This document shows, in pieces, positions 8,473 to 17,205 of a DNA stretch of 64,000 nt. Every line of letters starts with the position of its first letter. Position 1 is the stretch's first letter. The notes below the pieces were generated by a model. It was given only the letters and a program-made list of their open reading frames with translations. It was not told the DNA's origin and did no database searches. Location: positions 1 to 64,000 of the forward strand of contig NZ_JBJMAW010000004.1 in assembly GCF_046600735.1 (NCBI RefSeq), read 5' to 3'. Made by a program: the position numbers and the translations under genes. The DNA is from Novilysobacter_A longmucuonensis (GTDB lineage Bacteria > Pseudomonadota > Gammaproteobacteria > Xanthomonadales > Xanthomonadaceae).

Positions 8473-10620
8473 TCAGCGCAACAGCGCCATGAATTCGTCC
8501 AGCGGCACCGGGTGGCCGAGCCAATAACCCTGCGCCAGGTCGCAGCCGCGCTCGCGCAGGATGGTGAACTGGCCCTCCTTCTCCACGCCCTCGGCGACCA
8601 CCGTGATGCCGAGTGAGTGCGCCATCGCGATGATCGCGGTGGTCAGGGCCAGGTCGTCGGGATCGCGCAGGATGTCGGCGATGAAGCTGCGGTCGATCTT
8701 GACCCCGTCCACCGGCACCCGGCGCAGGTGGCTCAGACCGGAGAAACCGGTGCCGAAGTCGTCGAGCCAGACCTTGACCCCGGTGCTGCGCAGGCGCGAC
8801 AGCAGGCTGCTGGCCAGGGCTTCGTCACCGATCACCGCGGTCTCGGTGAGCTCCAGGTGCAACCGCTGCGGGTCTAGCCCGCTGTCGTGCAGGCATCCGG
8901 CCACCACCTCGGGCAGCGTGCCGCTGCGCAACTGCCGCGGCGAAACATTGACCGCGAGGAACAGCGGCTCGGCGCCTTCGCGCGCCTGTTGCCACAGCAC
9001 CGCATCGTTGCAGGCGCTGCGCAGCACCTGGGGGCCCAGCGTTTCGATCAGGCCGCTCTGCTCGGCCACATCGATGAACACCGACGGCGAGATCATGCCC
9101 TGCTCCGGGTGTCTCCAGCGCAGCAGCGCCTCGGCGCCGATCATCAGGCCATCGGCCAACCGGTAGACCGGCTGGTATGCCAGGCTGAGTTCGCCGCGGT
9201 CCCAGGCGCCGCGCAGCTCGTGCTCCAGATTCACCCGGCGCTCGACCGCCTGATCCATCGCGCGGCTGTAGAAACGGAAGCAGTTCTTGCCGGCGACCTT
9301 GGCCTGGTACATCGCGATGTCGCCGTTCTTCATCAGCGGCGTGGCGCCGACCGCGTCCTCGGGGAACAGGGTGATTCCGATCGAGGTGCCGAGGAACACC
9401 TGCCGGTCGCGCAGGGTGATCGGCTGGCCGAGTTCGGCCACCAATATCTCGGCCAGCCGGGTGGCCACCGCGCGCACGTCGCCGCTGTCGGTCGCGCTGC
9501 CCTGGACCAGGATCACGAACTCGTCGCCGCCGAAACGGGCCAGAATCGCGTCTGCGCCGCCGTAGCGCTCCACCGCCTCGCGGATGCGGCTGGCGAACAG
9601 CAACAGCACCTCGTCGCCAACGTCGTGGCCGAGGGTGTCATTGACCCGCTTGAAATCGTCGATGTCGGCGAACAGCAACCCCAGCTGCCGCCCCGCGCCA
9701 TGCAACTGCAGCAGCCGGCGGTCGAGCGCCTCGCGGAACGCGAGCCGGTTGGCCAGCCCGGTGAGCGCGTCGGTGTAGGCCATCCGGCGGATGTCGCGAT
9801 CGTGCCGGGCGACGCTCTGGCTCATGCGGTCGAACGCGCGGGTGAGGTCGCCGACCTCGTCGTCGCGGTCGTTGGACGGCGCCCGGGTGTCGAACTGCCC
9901 GGCCTCGATCGCCCGCGCCGATTCGACCAGGTCGCGGATCGGCCGCACCAGCCAGCGCTGGGTCAGCCACAGCATCACCGCGCCGAACGCCAGCAGCCCA
10001 CCACTGAGCAGCCCGACCCCCCACAGATGCCGCCGACCGAGCTCGTCCAGCCGCTCGCGCAGGTTGGCCACGGCCTGGTCCTGGAAGCCGCGCGCGCTCT
10101 GCAGGTCCAGCCCCAGGCGCACCCCGCCGATGCGCTGGCTGCCGATCATGATCGGCGACGCCACATCCATCACCGGGCCGTCGACCGCCGTGTCATTGAA
10201 CTGCGTGTGCGTGGTCCGCGCCGCGACCGCGCCGGGCGCCAGCGCGTCCTCCATCGGTTGACCGTAGCGGGCGATCTCCTCGCTGCCGTCGTGGACGATG
10301 TTTCCATCAGCGTCGAACACGATCACGTAGCGCGTGCCCGGCTGGCGCAGCGCGGCGCGGCTTAGCACGCCGATGGTGTCGAGGTCGAAGTAGTACAGCG
10401 GATTGGCCAGCGAATCGGTCAGCTGGCCGACCGTGCCCTCGCCGCGCCGGCGCAGGCTGTCGCCGACGATCGCCTGCATGGCCTCGCGGCTGAGCACCTC
10501 GACCTCGCTCTGCATCCGCTCCTGGCGTTGCAGCATCAGCATGATCAGCACCAGCACCACCAGCAGCGCCAGGCCGATCATCGCGAGGAACCGCGCCTGC
10601 AAGCCGTAGCGGAGCTTCAT
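8473..10620 (-). CDS. Membrane-bound GGDEF-EAL cyclic-di-GMP enzyme with HAMP domain
   Basis: 715 residues. Membrane segments at about 11-30 and 200-222 enclose a periplasmic sensor region (31-199). A HAMP linker, a GGDEF domain with intact RFGGDEF (364-368), and an EAL domain follow. The EAL domain keeps the residues needed for phosphodiesterase activity: AEALLRW, ELTE, DDFGTGFS, KIDRSF, EGVE. Both diguanylate cyclase and phosphodiesterase activity are therefore possible. Its ATG overlaps the stop of the PhnD-like gene by four bases (ATGA), so the binding protein is probably its sensory partner. Confidence 0.94.
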   Translation of the reverse strand: MKLRYGLQARFLAMIGLALLVVLVLIMLMLQRQERMQSEVEVLSREAMQAIVGDSLRRRGEGTVGQLTDSLANPLYYFDLDTIGVLSRAALRQPGTRYVIVFDADGNIVHDGSEEIARYGQPMEDALAPGAVAARTTHTQFNDTAVDGPVMDVASPIMIGSQRIGGVRLGLDLQSARGFQDQAVANLRERLDELGRRHLWGVGLLSGGLLAFGAVMLWLTQRWLVRPIRDLVESARAIEAGQFDTRAPSNDRDDEVGDLTRAFDRMSQSVARHDRDIRRMAYTDALTGLANRLAFREALDRRLLQLHGAGRQLGLLFADIDDFKRVNDTLGHDVGDEVLLLFASRIREAVERYGGADAILARFGGDEFVILVQGSATDSGDVRAVATRLAEILVAELGQPITLRDRQVFLGTSIGITLFPEDAVGATPLMKNGDIAMYQAKVAGKNCFRFYSRAMDQAVERRVNLEHELRGAWDRGELSLAYQPVYRLADGLMIGAEALLRWRHPEQGMISPSVFIDVAEQSGLIETLGPQVLRSACNDAVLWQQAREGAEPLFLAVNVSPRQLRSGTLPEVVAGCLHDSGLDPQRLHLELTETAVIGDEALASSLLSRLRSTGVKVWLDDFGTGFSGLSHLRRVPVDGVKIDRSFIADILRDPDDLALTTAIIAMAHSLGITVVAEGVEKEGQFTILRERGCDLAQGYWLGHPVPLDEFMALLR

Positions 10621-11564
10621 TCGACCTCGCCGCGCACGCGCGCCACGCCGGCGGCAATGCGCTCCAGCGATCGCGCCGAAGCTGCGTCGACCGGCAGGAA
10701 CTGCGTGGTGCCGAAGAACTGCCGCAGCGCGCCGGCGGCGGCAGGGTCGCTCGCCGCCTCCGCCAGCACCTGGTACAGCCGCGCCCGGACCCGCGGATCC
10801 AGGCCGCCGCGCACCACCTCGACCGCGCGCGGGAATTCCCAGGTCCGCTCGAATACCACCAGGTCATCGCGGAAAGCCAGTGGCATGCGCGCGGGATTGT
10901 TCCAGTCCAGATCGCTCATCACCCCGACGTCGACCAGCCCCTTGTGCACCCACGTCGCGATGTTGAGTTCGGAACGCGCGAACAGGTATCCGACCTCGGC
11001 CGCGTCGGTGCGGTCGTGCGGCGAGAGCAGTATTTCCAGTTGGATGTCGTGGGCCAGCAATGCCGCGGCCGGCACGAAGTAGGCACTGGTGGAGGACGGG
11101 CGCTGGAATGCGACGCTGTGCCCGCGCATCTGCGACAGCGCGCGGATGTCGCTGTCGCGCCGGACGAAGAACACGCTGCGGTAATGGCTGTGGCCGCCGC
11201 GCTCGGTCAGCAGCAGCGGCTCGGCACCGGCGCGCTGGCGCAGCAGCATCGCGGTGCCGGCGGTTTCGGTGACCCAGTCGACGCGGCCGCGGCGCAAGTA
11301 GCTGGCCATCTGCTGCGGGTCACGCGCCATCAGCACCCGGCCCTCGCGGATCCCGACATCGGCCATGCGCGGCACCACGTAGTCGAGCAGCGGTCGCAAT
11401 TGGTCGTAGTGGGCCTTGGGGTCGTCGCTGATGCGCCCGAGCACCAGCACGCTGTCGCCCGACGGCGCGGCGGCCGGTTGCTGCGCCCAGGCCGACAGTG
11501 GCGCGCCCGCGCTGCACCCCACGGCGAACAGTACGGCGATTATCTGGCGCAGGCGTTGGATCAA
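10617..11564 (-). CDS. PhnD-like periplasmic substrate-binding protein paired with GGDEF-EAL enzyme
   Basis: 315-residue exported protein of the phosphate/phosphite/phosphonate-binding (PhnD) family. The signal peptide is about 1-27 with likely cleavage after AWA. Family features include YDQLRPLLDYV, the ligand-loop region RRGRVDWVTETA, RSVFFVRRDS, and FQRPSSTSAYFVPAAAL. No permease or ATPase gene is nearby. Instead it overlaps the GGDEF-EAL gene by four bases, which fits a sensor role over transport. The ligand is unknown. Confidence 0.88.
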   Translation of the reverse strand: MIQRLRQIIAVLFAVGCSAGAPLSAWAQQPAAAPSGDSVLVLGRISDDPKAHYDQLRPLLDYVVPRMADVGIREGRVLMARDPQQMASYLRRGRVDWVTETAGTAMLLRQRAGAEPLLLTERGGHSHYRSVFFVRRDSDIRALSQMRGHSVAFQRPSSTSAYFVPAAALLAHDIQLEILLSPHDRTDAAEVGYLFARSELNIATWVHKGLVDVGVMSDLDWNNPARMPLAFRDDLVVFERTWEFPRAVEVVRGGLDPRVRARLYQVLAEAASDPAAAGALRQFFGTTQFLPVDAASARSLERIAAGVARVRGEVE

Positions 11565-11688
11565 GAGCGGAACCCGGTCCGGTAGCAGACCGGGAGCCTA
11601 ATCGAAAGCTGCGCGGGCCGATACCGCTGGGTACCGGTTAGGTTGCAAGAACCGGACCGGACCTGCGGCAGGCGCCCGTCCAAGGGAT

Positions 11689-12444
11689 TCAGCGGCGCTG
11701 CCCGGCCAGCATCGCCATGCGGTCGGCGTCGGCCAGGATCCCGCGCAGCAGGCGCACCTCGCGGACGTCGAGTTCGGCGCGCAGGAACAGGCGCCGCAGC
11801 TTGCGCATCGCCGAGTCGGGCGCGCGGCCCTTGTGGAAATCGATGGCATCCAGGGTGCCGGCCAGTTGGCCGAAAAACCCCTCCAGTTCGGCGTGCGAGG
11901 CCGGCGGGTCGGCCCGCCCGGCGCCGCCGGAGTCGTCCGGCTGCGCAGCCAGAAGGGCCAGGCGCAGCTCGTAGCTGAGCACCTGTACCGCGGCGGCAAG
12001 GTTCAGCGAGCTGTACTCGGGATTGGCCGGGATGTGCACCGCGGCGTGGCACAGCTGCAGCTCGTCGTTGCTCAGCCCGGTGCGCTCGCGGCCGAACACC
12101 AGCGCGACCTCGGCGCCGTCGCCGGCCGCGGCCACCGCGCGCGCGGCGCCGTCGCGCGGCAGCAGCTCGTCCAGTGCCACGCGGCGGCTGCGTGCGGTGC
12201 AGCCCAGCACCAGGCGGCAGTCGGCGAGGGCATCGGCCAGGCTGGCGTGGTGGACGGCGGCCGACAGCACGTCGTCGGCGCCCGCGGCGAGCGCGTGGGC
12301 CTCGATGTCCAGCGGTTTCTCCGGCGCCACCAGCACCAGCCGCGACAACCCCATCGTCTTGATCGCGCGCGCGGCCGAGCCGATGTTGCCGGGGTGCTGG
12401 GTGCCGACCAGCACGATGCGTATCCGGTCGGGTGGTGTGATCAC
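11689..12444 (-). CDS. trmJ: tRNA (cytidine/uridine-32-2'-O)-methyltransferase TrmJ
   Basis: SPOUT-class methyltransferase that 2'-O-methylates position 32 of several tRNAs using S-adenosylmethionine. The 251 residues contain the family motifs VGTQHPGNIGSAARA at the N-terminus, VFGRERTGLSNDEL, and the knot segment YSSLNLAAAVQVLSYELR. It starts with GTG at 12442-12444; no strong Shine-Dalgarno is seen. It diverges from suhB, a common arrangement in gammaproteobacteria. Confidence 0.94.
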   Translation of the reverse strand: MITPPDRIRIVLVGTQHPGNIGSAARAIKTMGLSRLVLVAPEKPLDIEAHALAAGADDVLSAAVHHASLADALADCRLVLGCTARSRRVALDELLPRDGAARAVAAAGDGAEVALVFGRERTGLSNDELQLCHAAVHIPANPEYSSLNLAAAVQVLSYELRLALLAAQPDDSGGAGRADPPASHAELEGFFGQLAGTLDAIDFHKGRAPDSAMRKLRRLFLRAELDVREVRLLRGILADADRMAMLAGQRR

Positions 12445-12581
12445 GGGGCGATGATACTCATGGGAGGCAAGGTACTCATGGGGCGCAATGGTAAACTCCG
12501 CGGCCGGCCACGGGCCGGATCGCTCTTTTTCCCCGCCAGCCGTCCCCCACCTGTTCGCCCAGTTCGCCGAGGCCGTTCGCC

Positions 12582-13409
12582 ATGCAGAAACCCGCCGTCA
12601 CCCTCATGGTCAAGGCCGCCCGCGCCGCCGGCAACGTGCTGCTGCGGCACATGTACAAGCTGGACGCGCTGAACGTGGTCGAGAAGGACCGGATGGATTT
12701 CGCCAGCGAAGTCGACGAGCTGGCCGAGAAGGAGATCACGAAGGAGTTCCGCCGCTCCACCCCGGACTACGCGATCCTCGGCGAGGAAAGCGGCTCGACC
12801 AACACCCGCGGCAACAGCCGCTTCACCTGGGTGATCGACCCGCTGGACGGCACCAGCAACTACCTGCGCGGCATCCCGCACTTCTGCGTGTCGATCGCGC
12901 TGGTGGAGAACGGCGAGCCGGTCCACGGCGTGATCTTCGACCCGCTGCGCAACGAGCTGTTCACCTCCAGCCGCGGCAGCGGCACGGTGCTCAACGAGAA
13001 GCGCGTGCGCGTGGCCGACCGCAAGGACCTCAAGGGCGCGATGCTGATCACCGGATTCGCGCCGCGCGAGCGCTCGCGCGCCAGTGCGCACCTGAAGTGC
13101 ATCGACACGCTGCTGACCGAGGCCGAGGACATCCGCCGGACCGGCTCGGCCGCGCTCGACCTGGCCTACATCGCCTGCGGCCGTGCCGACGCCTACTTCG
13201 AGGCCGGAGTGAAGCCCTGGGACATCGCCGCCGGCGCACTGATGGTGCGCGAGGCCGGCGGCAAGATCAGCGATTTCCACGGACGCAGCACCGGCCCGAT
13301 GGACGCCCGCGGAGTGGCGGGCCGCCCGGTGGTTGCCGGCAACATCAAGGTCGCCGAACTGCTGCAGCAGAAGATCGTCAACACCGGCTACGCCGCCGCC
13401 TTTGAATAG
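12582..13409 (+). CDS. suhB: Inositol-1-monophosphatase SuhB
   Basis: Mg-dependent inositol monophosphatase family member; in E. coli SuhB also joins the rRNA antitermination complex. The 275 residues carry the metal-binding motifs GEESG, IDPLDGTSNY and KPWDIAAGALMVREAGG. The ATG at 12582 gives the usual N-terminus MQKPAVTLMVKAARAAG. It is divergent from trmJ; the gap is 137 bases and must contain both promoters. Confidence 0.95.
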   Translation: MQKPAVTLMVKAARAAGNVLLRHMYKLDALNVVEKDRMDFASEVDELAEKEITKEFRRSTPDYAILGEESGSTNTRGNSRFTWVIDPLDGTSNYLRGIPHFCVSIALVENGEPVHGVIFDPLRNELFTSSRGSGTVLNEKRVRVADRKDLKGAMLITGFAPRERSRASAHLKCIDTLLTEAEDIRRTGSAALDLAYIACGRADAYFEAGVKPWDIAAGALMVREAGGKISDFHGRSTGPMDARGVAGRPVVAGNIKVAELLQQKIVNTGYAAAFE

Positions 13410-13414
13410 CCCTT

Positions 13415-13483
13415 GTAGGAGCGCCCCATGGGCGCGATCGCTCTACTGCGCATGGTGCGATCGCGGGCATGGCCCGCTCCTAC
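13415..13483. repeat. GTAG-headed REPIN (CCCCATGGGG subtype)
   Basis: GTAGGAGCGCCCCATGGGCG at the left pairs with GCCATG...CGCTCCTAC at the right. It is one of two near-identical copies between suhB and secF. Confidence 0.85.
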
Positions 13484-13566
13484 AAAAGATCACGCCGCAG
13501 CATGATCCTTAGAGCCGAGCTTGCTCTGCTGCGCCTCCGCAGCGATCGGGGCACGCTCTACGCGTT

Positions 13567-13635
13567 GTAGGAGCGCCCCATGGGCGCGATCGCCCTACTA
13601 CGCATGGTGTGATCGCGGGCATGGCCCGCTCCTAC
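13567..13635. repeat. GTAG-headed REPIN, second copy
   Basis: Nearly identical to 13415-13483 (same length of 69 bases, a few substitutions). The two are separated by 83 bases that include AGCCGAGCTTGCTC, a half of another REP subtype. Confidence 0.85.
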
Positions 13636-13645
13636 AAAATCCGCG

Positions 13646-13672
13646 AAAAAAAGGCCGCGGAATTCCGCGGCC
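13646..13672 (-). terminator. Rho-independent terminator of the queA-secF operon
   Basis: On the minus strand an 8-bp perfect stem (GGCCGCGG, AATT loop, CCGCGGCC) is followed by seven T residues, 24 bases past the secF stop. Confidence 0.9.
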
Positions 13673-13696
13673 TCTTGTTGCCGGCTGACGCGACCG

Positions 13697-14698
13697 TTAC
13701 GGCCGGCGCGCCAGCTCGGCCTCGTCGCGCGCCTTGGGCATCAGGTCCTGCTTGGTGACGCTCAGCGGTCCAATGGTCAGCAGCGGCGCGGCCACGAAGA
13801 TCGAGGACAGGGTACCGATCATCACGCCGATCAGCATCGCCTCGGCCATGCCGGTGAGCGACCCGCCGCCGTAGAAATACAGCGCCAGCATCGTCAGCAG
13901 CGCGACGAAGGAGGTGATCACCGTGCGCGACAGGGTCTGGTTGATCGACCGGTTCAGCACCGTCAACGGATCGGTGCGCAGCGCGCGGAAGTTCTCGCGT
14001 ATGCGATCGAACACCACGATGGTGTCGTTGATCGAGAAGCCCATCACCGACAGCACGCCGGCCAGCACCGTCAGGTCGAACTCATGCCCACTGAGCGCAA
14101 ACCAGCCGCTGACCACCATGACGTCGAACAATGTGGTCAGGACCGCGGCAATGGCGAACTTCTTCTCGAAGCGCAGCGAGATGTAGATCAGGAATCCGAC
14201 CACCACAAAGATCAGTGCCCAGATCCCGTTGATCGCGAGCTCCTCGCCGATCTGCGGCCCGACGTACTCGCTGCGCAGCACCGTGACCGGATTGCCATCG
14301 ATCACCAGCGCGCGCTGGATATCCGCGGCGGTGTCATCTCCGATACCACCGGTCTCGCCCGCTTGCGCAGCGTCGATGGCGGCGGACGCAGCGCCGTCCT
14401 CGACCGTCGCCGGCCGCAGGCGCACCAGCAGGTCGGTGCCGGAGCCGAAGGTCTGCACCTGGGCGCCGCCGTAACCGGCCTGTTCGAGCCGGTCGCGGAC
14501 GTCATCGACCACCACCGGGCGCTCGAAGCGCAGTTCGGTCACCGTGCCGCCGGTGAAGTCGAGGGCGAAATTGAAGCCCTTGCCGGCGATCGCGCCGATC
14601 GCGACCAGCATCATCACCAGCGCGATCGACAGCGACACCCAGCGCAGGCGCATGAAGTTGAAGTTGGCGTCGTACGGGAACACGTTCAATGGTTTCAT
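13697..14698 (-). CDS. secF: Protein translocase subunit SecF
   Basis: Inner-membrane RND-type subunit that, with SecD and YajC, uses proton motive force to aid Sec export. 333 residues from ATG 14698 (MKPLNVFPYD), preceded by GGGAG nine bases upstream. The first membrane helix is followed by the SecF signature DFTGGT. The periplasmic loop carries a low-complexity Ala/Gly/Asp stretch near residue 105, and the C-terminal half holds five helices including SINDTIVVFDRIREN. An upstream in-frame ATG lies inside the secD end and lacks a ribosome site. Confidence 0.96.
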   Translation of the reverse strand: MKPLNVFPYDANFNFMRLRWVSLSIALVMMLVAIGAIAGKGFNFALDFTGGTVTELRFERPVVVDDVRDRLEQAGYGGAQVQTFGSGTDLLVRLRPATVEDGAASAAIDAAQAGETGGIGDDTAADIQRALVIDGNPVTVLRSEYVGPQIGEELAINGIWALIFVVVGFLIYISLRFEKKFAIAAVLTTLFDVMVVSGWFALSGHEFDLTVLAGVLSVMGFSINDTIVVFDRIRENFRALRTDPLTVLNRSINQTLSRTVITSFVALLTMLALYFYGGGSLTGMAEAMLIGVMIGTLSSIFVAAPLLTIGPLSVTKQDLMPKARDEAELARRP

Positions 14699-14714
14699 CT
14701 GGATGAGCTCCCGG

Positions 14715-16580
14715 TCAGATCGCAAGCGACTTGAGTTTGCGACGGCCGCCGTAGATCAGCGTCGCGATGCCCCGCGAAGCCGACACCGCGGTGTACATCG
14801 AGGTGGTGATGCCCACGATCAGCGCGACCGCGAAACCCTTGACCGGGCCGGTACCGAAGGCGAACAGCGCCAGGCCCGCCAGGATCGCGGTGAGGTTGGC
14901 ATCGACGATGGTGCCGACCGCCTTCTCGTAGCCGGCCGCGATCGCCGCGCGCGGCGGCAGGCCGGCGCGCAACTCCTCGCGGATACGCTCGTTGATCAGC
15001 ACGTTGGCATCGACCGACAGCGCGACCGTCAAGGCGATACCGGCCAACCCCGGCAGGGTCAGGGTGGCGCCGAACATCGACATCACCGCTACCACCGCCA
15101 GCAGGTTGAGCAGCAACGCGATGCAGGTGATCAGGCCGAACACGCGGTAGTAGACCAGGAAGAACAGCAGGGTGAACACGAACGAATAGAACACCGCCTT
15201 CATGCCGCGCTCGACATTTTCCGCGCCCAGGCTGGGGCCGACCACGCGCTCCTCGACAAAGTCCATCGGCGCGGCCAGCGAGCCCGAGCGCAGCTGCAAG
15301 GCGAGGTCGGCCGCGAACTGCATGCTCTCCAGCCCGGTTGTCTGGAAATCCTTGCCGAACACGCCATTGATGTTGGCCACCGAGATGACCTCCCGGTCGA
15401 CCCGTACCGTACGGACCTCCTCGCCACCGACCATGCGCACCTCGGGCACGCGCTCGATGAACACCACCGCCATCGGCTTGCCGACGTTCTGGCTGGTGAA
15501 GTCGAACATGCGTTGCCCGCCGGCATTGTTCAGCCGCACCGACACCGCCGGCGAACTGGTCTGTGGATCGATCCCTGAGGTCGCCCCGACCAGTTGGTCG
15601 CCGGTGGCGATCACGCGCTTGTTGAGCAGCACCGGGATCGGATTTCCATCGGGACCGACTTCGGTGCGGTAATAGATCTCCGCCTGCGGCGGCACCACGC
15701 CGCTGGTCACCGCGTCGTAGGGATTGCCCTCGACCACCGCGCGGTACTCCAGCGTCGCGGTGGCGCCGATGATGCGTTTGGCCTGTGCGGTGTCCTGCAC
15801 GCCGGGCAACTGCACGACGATGCGATCGTCGCCCTGGCGCGTGATCACCGGCTCGGCCACGCCCAGCGCGTTGATGCGGTTGCGCAGCGTGCCCACGTTC
15901 TGCTCGAGCGCATCGGCGGCCATCTGCTGCAGCTCGGCGTCGGACACGCGCGCGGTCACGGTGTTGCCCTGGGTCGACAGCTGCAGGGTCGGCTCGCTGG
16001 TCGCGATCAGATCGCGCGCCTGGTCGACCTGGCCGGCATCGGCGAGGGTGGCGATGACCGTGTTGTCCGGACGGCGCTCGACCGACTGGTAACGCACGCG
16101 ATTCTCGCGCAGCAGCACGCGCAGGTCCTCGGCGGTGACGTCCAGGCGCTTGTCGAGCGTGGCGTCCTGATCGACCTGCATGGTGAAGTGCACGCCACCG
16201 CGCAGGTCCAGGCCGAGCGGCATCGAGGTCGCCCCGAGCGCACTCAGCCAGTCCGGCACGGTCGAGGCCAGGTTCAACGCGACCACGTAGTCGTTGCCCA
16301 GGGCCGGACGCAGTGCGTCGGCCGCCACCACCTGGCTGGCAGGATCGGACAGGCGCACCAGCAGGTTGCCCTCGTCCAGCTCCACCGCCTTGGTGTCGAT
16401 ATCCGCCTCCTGCAGGAGCGACTCGACGCGCGCCAGCAGCGCCTCGTCGACGGTGCCGCCGCGATTGGCGGTGACCTGCACCGCCGGATCCTGCGGAAAG
16501 GCGTTGGGCAGCGCATAAAGCGCGCTGAACAGCAGGACGATCAGGATGACGAAGTATTGCCAGCGTGCGTAGGTCAGCAT
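14715..16580 (-). CDS. secD: Protein translocase subunit SecD
   Basis: 621-residue inner-membrane partner of SecF. One N-terminal helix is followed by a large periplasmic region with LGLDLRGGVHFTMQVD (SecD signature). Five C-terminal helices include ALSVDANVLINERIREEL. SecF begins 16 bases after its stop, so they are one translational unit. Confidence 0.97.
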   Translation of the reverse strand: MLTYARWQYFVILIVLLFSALYALPNAFPQDPAVQVTANRGGTVDEALLARVESLLQEADIDTKAVELDEGNLLVRLSDPASQVVAADALRPALGNDYVVALNLASTVPDWLSALGATSMPLGLDLRGGVHFTMQVDQDATLDKRLDVTAEDLRVLLRENRVRYQSVERRPDNTVIATLADAGQVDQARDLIATSEPTLQLSTQGNTVTARVSDAELQQMAADALEQNVGTLRNRINALGVAEPVITRQGDDRIVVQLPGVQDTAQAKRIIGATATLEYRAVVEGNPYDAVTSGVVPPQAEIYYRTEVGPDGNPIPVLLNKRVIATGDQLVGATSGIDPQTSSPAVSVRLNNAGGQRMFDFTSQNVGKPMAVVFIERVPEVRMVGGEEVRTVRVDREVISVANINGVFGKDFQTTGLESMQFAADLALQLRSGSLAAPMDFVEERVVGPSLGAENVERGMKAVFYSFVFTLLFFLVYYRVFGLITCIALLLNLLAVVAVMSMFGATLTLPGLAGIALTVALSVDANVLINERIREELRAGLPPRAAIAAGYEKAVGTIVDANLTAILAGLALFAFGTGPVKGFAVALIVGITTSMYTAVSASRGIATLIYGGRRKLKSLAI

Positions 16581-16653
16581 CGATTGGATCCCGCGGCGGC
16601 CGCGGGGCCGCCCGATTGGACAGGTGATGGCATCAGCCGGGAATGGCCGCGGC

Positions 16654-17007
16654 TCAGGCCGACTTCAAGGTGCCCTTGGGCAGCACGTTGCCGATCGCGC
16701 CCTTCTGCACGCGGATGCGCACGTTGTCGGCGATTTCCACGGTGACGAAGTTGTCGCCCAGCTCGGTCACGGTGCCGGCGATGCCACCGTTGGTCAGCAC
16801 TTCGTCACCCTTGGACAGCTTCTCCAGCATCGCCTTGTGCTCCTTGGCGCGCTTCATCTGCGGACGGATCATCAGGAAATACATGATGCCGATCAGCAGG
16901 ATCGGGAACAGCAGCGACATACCGCTGAAACCCTGCGCGGCCGGCTGCGCGGCGGCCTGGGCGTAGGCGGGGGCGATCACTAGGTCGAGAAGGTTCATGT
17001 CGGACAT
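16654..17007 (-). CDS. yajC: Sec translocase accessory subunit YajC
   Basis: 117 residues with one membrane helix (about 30-47, LLFPILLIGIMYFLMIRPQ) followed by a small cytosolic domain with GDEVLTNGGIAGTV, the YajC signature. It lies upstream of secD in the standard order. A second ATG three codons in is an equally plausible start. Confidence 0.95.
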   Translation of the reverse strand: MSDMNLLDLVIAPAYAQAAAQPAAQGFSGMSLLFPILLIGIMYFLMIRPQMKRAKEHKAMLEKLSKGDEVLTNGGIAGTVTELGDNFVTVEIADNVRIRVQKGAIGNVLPKGTLKSA

Positions 17008-17108
17008 CCGGTTGGTTTCACGAAAAATAGCCGGGGATTATGGCATGGCCGCGGTTTCGAGCCTCTCGCCCCCGGAGAGGGTTGGGGATTTGACTTGCTG
17101 GCGCCCTT

Positions 17109-17185
17109 GTAGGAGCGGCTTCAGCCGCGATCTGGAGCCGGCCGCGGGCGAGCAGACAGCCGATCGCGGCTGAAGCCGCTCCTAC
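17109..17185. repeat. GTAG-headed REPIN (GGCTTCAGCC subtype)
   Basis: GTAGGAGCGGCTTCAGCCGC at the left and its inverse at the right, 77 bases, between tgt and yajC inside the operon. Its position means the operon mRNA carries a large hairpin here. Confidence 0.9.
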
Positions 17186-17205
17186 AAAGGGCGGGGTCGC
17201 AGCAA

